A DNA stretch of 9,866 nt. It comes from JBFYKJ01 sp041306005 (GTDB lineage: Archaea; Altiarchaeota; Altiarchaeia; JAFGQM01). Numbering within the stretch: the first letter of the stretch is position 1; each line of letters begins with the position of its first letter. The stretch covers positions 1 through 9,866 of the forward strand of contig JBFYKJ010000077.1 of the NCBI GenBank assembly GCA_041306005.1, read 5' to 3'. Under the pieces are notes generated by a model. That model was not told where the DNA came from and searched no databases. It saw only the letters and a program-made list of their open reading frames with translations. Below, one piece after another: positions 6,388 through 9,866 of this stretch. A program made the translations under genes and the position numbers.

Positions 6388-7426
6388 CCACAAAGTGCCT
6401 CATCGTGTTCCCGCCGGTGTCGGTTTGCGCGGGCTCCCTGAAGATGTAGCCGCCCTTGTCGAGCTTGGTCAATATTCTCCTTAGGGTAGATTCGGGGACC
6501 GCCATGCCCTGCGACTTGAGCACCTCGGCCAGTTTTCCGCTCTCTATCCCTCGGTTTTCCCGAATGGCTTGAAGAACCTTCTTCTCTTTCTCGTCAAGCC
6601 CCGAATCGGCAGCTTCCTCGACGATGCTCGCCTTCGACTTCATCACATGCTCGACCGTTATCCTCTTTGCCGCCTGCTTCTCGGCGGCCCTGGCCGCTTC
6701 TCTCATCAGGACAAGCCCTAACCGGACATCGCCCTTAGCGCTGCACTTCTCGACGACGAGGTCGAACGCCTCCGGGCTCCAGGAGCCTGGGCGGAACGCG
6801 AGCTTCCGCCTCTCGCCGAGGATGCCCTCTATCTCGTCCCGCCTATAAGCCTTGAACTCGAGCTCCTCGACGACGAGCCTCGACCTTATTCTCGAGTCCA
6901 TCCCCGCGAGGAACTCCTTCTCGTTCGTTATCATGACGAGCGTCATCATCTTGATGTTCTCGGCCAGCTGGTACAAAAAGTCATACTCCTTGCACTGGTC
7001 TATCTCGTCAAGGGCAATTGCCACGCCCCTGAACTTGGAGAGCCGCTTGAATATCTGGTCCCAGAGGTCGTCCGTGTTCTTGAACTGCGAGCCGATGGCC
7101 CCGAGCTGGTTTGCGATGTCCGTGAGGACCGCATTTGTCGTCTGCTTCTTCCAGCAATTCACAAAAACGGACTTGATCTCATCAGTGCTCTCCTCCAGCT
7201 GGCGCAGGACGTATTTCACGCATGATGTCTTTCCTATGCCCGGCGAGCCGTTTATGAGAAGGCTCTTCCCGCGCTGCCCGCGTGCGAGCGGTTTTATGCA
7301 TTCAGCTATATACGCCTGCTGGTTCTCCCTGTATGGCAATAGGTCCGGCAGGTAGTCGAAGTCGAGGATGCCCTCTTCCCTCAAAAGCGATTCGCCATCC
7401 TTCAGCATGTCGTCAAAGAGCCCCAT
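6380..7426 (-). CDS. cdc6: Orc1/Cdc6-family replication initiator (AAA+ ATPase with winged helix)
   Basis: A 348-residue protein of the Orc1/Cdc6 type, which binds origins and helps load the MCM helicase. The lead-in LPDLLPYRENQQ (26-37) matches the family's box before the ATPase. Walker A is NGSPGIGKT (59-67), Walker B is IALDEID (137-143), sensor 1 is ITN (166-168), and a sensor 2-like GDVRLGL (232-238) carries Arg235. The C-terminal region (about 277-335) is a winged helix (EKKVLQAIRENRGIESGKLA, then STLRRILTKLDKGGYI) for DNA binding. The ATG at 7424-7426 (MGLFDDMLKD) is preferred. A TTG at 7505-7507 would add 27 residues starting inside the repeat block and has no Shine-Dalgarno. No Shine-Dalgarno precedes the ATG either. 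It is somewhat shorter than typical 380-420 residue Orc1/Cdc6 proteins. It follows polD by 111 bp and its stop overlaps the next gene's start. Confidence 0.9.
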   Translation of the reverse strand: MGLFDDMLKDGESLLREEGILDFDYLPDLLPYRENQQAYIAECIKPLARGQRGKSLLINGSPGIGKTSCVKYVLRQLEESTDEIKSVFVNCWKKQTTNAVLTDIANQLGAIGSQFKNTDDLWDQIFKRLSKFRGVAIALDEIDQCKEYDFLYQLAENIKMMTLVMITNEKEFLAGMDSRIRSRLVVEELEFKAYRRDEIEGILGERRKLAFRPGSWSPEAFDLVVEKCSAKGDVRLGLVLMREAARAAEKQAAKRITVEHVMKSKASIVEEAADSGLDEKEKKVLQAIRENRGIESGKLAEVLKSQGMAVPESTLRRILTKLDKGGYIFREPAQTDTGGNTMRHFVDE

Positions 7427-7461
7427 TTTATCCGTTGAATTTTCGGTTATTCTTGAAATGC

Positions 7462-7486
7462 CGGGCAAAAAAGCCGCTATTGCCCG
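7462..7486. other. Potential hairpin in the polD-cdc6 gap
   Basis: CGGGCAA (7462-7468) and TTGCCCG (7480-7486) form a perfect 7-bp stem with an 11-base loop, about 35 bases before the cdc6 ATG on the minus strand. It is not followed by a U-tract, so it is not a typical terminator. It could affect cdc6 translation or transcript processing. Confidence 0.35.
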
Positions 7487-7492
7487 AGCCCA

Positions 7493-7564
7493 TGCAAAGT
7501 CAGACAATGAAAGCTATGCAAAGTCAGACAATGAAAGCTATGCAAAGTCAGACAGAGAGAACTG
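7493..7564 (-). repeat. Three tandem 24-bp repeats spanning the polD 3' end and stop codon
   Basis: On the minus strand the blocks are 7564-7541, 7540-7517 and 7516-7493. The last two are identical; the first, which is the coding end of polD, differs at 5 of 24 bases. Block 1 encodes QFSLSDFA, the PolD PCNA-interacting peptide. Blocks 2 and 3 read TAG followed by codons for LSLSDFA in the same frame. The polD stop is the first codon of block 2. The repeats are directly joined, with no spacers, so this is not a CRISPR array. The likely origin is duplication of the end of polD. Confidence 0.9.
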
Positions 7565-9866
7565 CCTGACCTTGTCGTTCTCGAAAACGGACTTTATCTC
7601 CCCTCGCAGTATTATCATCCTCTGTTTTATGTAATCGGAGTCTATGTACGTGCTGACGACGTGGTCAGTCAAATCCAGATACTTCTCTATTGTCCCCCGT
7701 GAGACCGTGAGTATCACGCCGCCGCCGCACTTGTTGCACTTGCCGATGAGCGGCACCCGCCTGTATTTTTTATTGCACTTCACACAGCGGAACTTTTGCC
7801 TCGCGAACGCCCTCAGGTTACCGTATGTGTCCCTTATCAGGTGCGAGTCGACAAGCCGCCTTGCGACGTCGGCTATGTCAACGGCCCTTATCCTCCTGCA
7901 CAGCTCCAGCTCCACTTCCGTCTTCTCGCTCATCTCGCCCAGCTGGACGTACTTCGACTCCTTCGGGACGCCCTTCCAGGTGGAGAACTTGGTCAGCCCC
8001 ATGTGGTAGGCGTCGCCGCTTTCAAGATGGTTGCCGACTACGTCCAATTTCACCTCTTTCGGCGACGGGATGCTCTGCGTCTGTTCGAAGAATTCTAGCG
8101 GATAGACAAAGCAGGTTTCCATGCAATGGGCCTCGCTGTCGACCTCTTTCGGGTCTAGGTTTGTGTTTACGACCAGCGGGGCATCCATCTTGCCACCCCT
8201 CCTCTCCGGGAGATATGCATAGGAGAAGTTCAAAAGGACGTCCATCAGCATCATTATCGAGTCCTCGTCGCCGTCGGCGTTCCGCCTCTTTGCCGAATGC
8301 CAAAACGGGTGGGCGAGTATGCCCCTCACGTCGGCGTGGCCGATTATCCGCCCGAGTATCGCGGCCGAGGTGTGCGGAGCCAGGCCGGTTATCAGCTGGC
8401 CCACGAGGTCTGCGTGCTCCTTTATGTTGTAGAACCTTGGAAGGCCATAGAACTTCTCCAGAAGGTCGTCCACAAAGTTGCATATCCCGGTCATATACTG
8501 CAGGGATTCCGTGGGTATTATCACGTCCTGCACCATGAGCTCGACGATTTGCTCCGGTCGCTCGAGCGGCTTGTCGTGGATGTCCTTGTCATACCCGAGG
8601 GCGCGAAGCTTTTCCACCGTCGTCCCGACATCCGCGGGCCTGAAGTGCGTAGTGGGTATGTCCGTCCCGTCGTACCTTATCGTCCCGTCCTTGAAGACGA
8701 ATATGTCGTTGTTGACCCGGAGTATCCCTTTTTCGAGCCGCTCGGGTATCTTCAAGGCCGAAGTCATCCCCTTCACACCCTTCATCATCGAGTCCGACCT
8801 CAGCCTTATCTTGGCATTAGCCTGCTCAAAGAGCGCCTTGACCGGCACCTCCGCCGTGTCATACGCATAGCCCTCGTTCTTGCACCGCTTGCAGGTTTTT
8901 TCCTTTCCAAAGGAGCCGCACGAGCAGCGGTATTCCACGTAAGTCGGCTCGCCGCAGTCAAGGCACGTCGTCAAAAAGGTCAGCTTCTTGCATTTCGGGC
9001 AGCGCATGCGGGCAACTTCCGCCTGCACAAAAGCGTTTGCGGCAGCCTTGTTCACGCTTCGCGTCTGCCCCCCCGTGTCGCCTATGGGGAAAAGGACGTG
9101 CACCGGCGGCTCCATTTTCCTCTCCTTGGCTTTTTCCGGCCTTCCCATCCTTGCGCCTATGTAGCACCCTGCTTTGGCGCGTATGGTAACCGGAGACAGG
9201 TTTTGGACTAAGGGCAGCGCGCTCTGCTCCGAGGCCGCAGTACCGCCCGCTTCAAGGATCCCCATAGTCTTGTCAAACTGCAGCGACTCGCCGTCCAGGA
9301 GTCCGAGCGATGCCAGGAGCGGCGCGACATAGTCCTTGTCAACCACGACCAGCGTTCCCTCTTCCGCCACCCTCTGAGGCACGAGGAGGAGTTCTAAAAC
9401 CCTTTTAGCTTTCGTATCGTCATTGTTCAGCACAAGCTTTTCAGAATTGTAGTCAAACTCCTTGAGCGACGCCTTCAGCCACCCGACGAGGGTTCTCAAA
9501 TCCGCCACGGTTATGTCGTGCCACGGGAGGGTGAACCGGGGGTGTAAAGGTATATCCAATTCCTTTGATATCTCAAGCGCCCTTTTGCCCGATATGCCGC
9601 CCTTTGTCCCGCCGCCAATAATCCAGCCTTCAGCCCCGCCCGCCATTATATCGGGCACATCAAATTCCTTCCCACCCGCTTTCTTGTACTCCTGTGCCCA
9701 CCACTCCTCGACGTATCCCGACGGCGGCAAGAGCTCGTTGTTGTTCAAAAAGTCGCCAAATGGTATCAGTATGTCGCCCAGGTAGAGCAGTTCCGCCATG
9801 TCCGATTTGAGCTCTTTCGCTTGCTTGACGGTGTCGACTATGATGACATTCCCTTCCTTGTCCTTC
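7538..9866 (-). CDS. polC: DNA polymerase D large (catalytic) subunit DP2, 5' end beyond window
   Basis: This is the catalytic subunit of the archaeal replicative polymerase PolD, which works with the exonuclease subunit DP1 and PCNA. The frame is open through the right edge (about 22 codons beyond the first visible ATG at 9797-9799), so the gene is truncated; DP2 proteins are usually over 1,000 residues, and 775 are visible. Counting from the ATG at 9799: LYLGDILIPFGDF (5-17) and GARMGRPEKAKERKM (215-229) are family signatures. A zinc-binding cluster lies at Cys267, 270, 279, 282, 292, 294, 303 and 306. The catalytic acidic motif NADGDED is at 507-513, and a C-terminal zinc finger has Cys672, 675, 688 and 691. 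The end QFSLSDFA fits a PIP box for PCNA, as known for DP2 C-termini. The conserved motifs run on without an intein. It is the first visible gene of the string; the stop is TAG, inside a tandem repeat. Confidence 0.97.
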   Translation of the reverse strand, partial: KDKEGNVIIVDTVKQAKELKSDMAELLYLGDILIPFGDFLNNNELLPPSGYVEEWWAQEYKKAGGKEFDVPDIMAGGAEGWIIGGGTKGGISGKRALEISKELDIPLHPRFTLPWHDITVADLRTLVGWLKASLKEFDYNSEKLVLNNDDTKAKRVLELLLVPQRVAEEGTLVVVDKDYVAPLLASLGLLDGESLQFDKTMGILEAGGTAASEQSALPLVQNLSPVTIRAKAGCYIGARMGRPEKAKERKMEPPVHVLFPIGDTGGQTRSVNKAAANAFVQAEVARMRCPKCKKLTFLTTCLDCGEPTYVEYRCSCGSFGKEKTCKRCKNEGYAYDTAEVPVKALFEQANAKIRLRSDSMMKGVKGMTSALKIPERLEKGILRVNNDIFVFKDGTIRYDGTDIPTTHFRPADVGTTVEKLRALGYDKDIHDKPLERPEQIVELMVQDVIIPTESLQYMTGICNFVDDLLEKFYGLPRFYNIKEHADLVGQLITGLAPHTSAAILGRIIGHADVRGILAHPFWHSAKRRNADGDEDSIMMLMDVLLNFSYAYLPERRGGKMDAPLVVNTNLDPKEVDSEAHCMETCFVYPLEFFEQTQSIPSPKEVKLDVVGNHLESGDAYHMGLTKFSTWKGVPKESKYVQLGEMSEKTEVELELCRRIRAVDIADVARRLVDSHLIRDTYGNLRAFARQKFRCVKCNKKYRRVPLIGKCNKCGGGVILTVSRGTIEKYLDLTDHVVSTYIDSDYIKQRMIILRGEIKSVFENDKVRQFSLSDFA

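Noticed and set aside
7427..7507. 27-residue N-terminal extension of Cdc6 from a TTG at 7507
   Set aside because: The TTG lies inside the repeat block, has no Shine-Dalgarno, and the added residues do not look like a Cdc6 N-terminus; the ATG at 7426 begins the family-like sequence.
7538..7540. Pyrrolysine or genome-wide reassignment of TAG
   Set aside because: TAG ends the KaiC-like and thiolase genes at the expected lengths, and no pyl genes are visible in this window.
7493..7564. CRISPR array
   Set aside because: The 24-bp units are directly joined with no spacers, and the first one is coding sequence of polD.
8260..8300. Intein in DP2 near the catalytic motif
   Set aside because: The residues around NADGDED run on continuously in the family pattern, with no insertion or splice-junction residues.
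8297..9211. 304-codon plus-strand open frame inside polD
   Set aside because: It lies antisense to the strongly conserved DP2 zinc and catalytic regions; its His/Arg/Val-rich sequence has no recognisable domain.

Overview
The window looks archaeal. It encodes the large subunit of the archaea-specific replicative polymerase PolD (DP2), an Orc1/Cdc6-type initiator, two small membrane-anchored proteins with class III (EppA-type, pilin-like) signal peptides, a single-domain KaiC/RadA-like ATPase and a TtuA/Ncs6-type tRNA thiolase. PolD argues against Crenarchaeota and points to a euryarchaeal or DPANN-type lineage. The DNA is moderately GC-rich. Genes are densely packed, with no tRNA, rRNA, CRISPR array or insertion sequence seen. 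No gap between genes exceeds 300 bases; the largest (3932-4115) and the polD-cdc6 junction (7427-7537) are described in their own entries.

Layout. Left edge, minus strand: two consecutive pilin-like genes (1-185, cut by the window edge, and 244-735). Divergent from them is a KaiC-like ATPase (787-1485, plus). Convergent with it is phosphoenolpyruvate synthase (1502-3931, minus). A divergent intergenic region with a 21-bp tandem duplication precedes a small arrestin/Spo0M-like protein (4116-4550, plus). The rest is one minus-strand gene string, read from right to left: PolD large subunit (3' 775 codons, 5' end beyond the window), Orc1/Cdc6, an unrecognised basic protein whose start overlaps the cdc6 stop, and the tRNA thiolase. 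The close spacing suggests an operon joining replication elongation, replication initiation and tRNA modification.

How the genes fit together. PolD DP2 ends in a PCNA-interacting peptide (PIP box, QFSLSDFA). Orc1/Cdc6 would mark origins. The unknown protein is probably co-expressed with them. PEP synthase is central carbon metabolism. The pilin-like proteins and the KaiC-like ATPase form a separate divergent pair of transcription units.

Most notable feature: the 24 bp encoding the PolD PIP box is repeated three times in tandem across the polD stop codon. The repeats keep the reading frame, and in both extra copies an amber codon (TAG) sits exactly where the PIP-box glutamine (CAG) stands in the first copy. 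The frame then stays open into cdc6. This may be a decaying duplication, a regulatory repeat or a recoding site; the sequence alone cannot decide. Other oddities are a pilin-like gene with a strong Shine-Dalgarno sequence but no ATG, GTG or TTG after it, and the duplicated promoter/operator-like unit before the arrestin-like gene.
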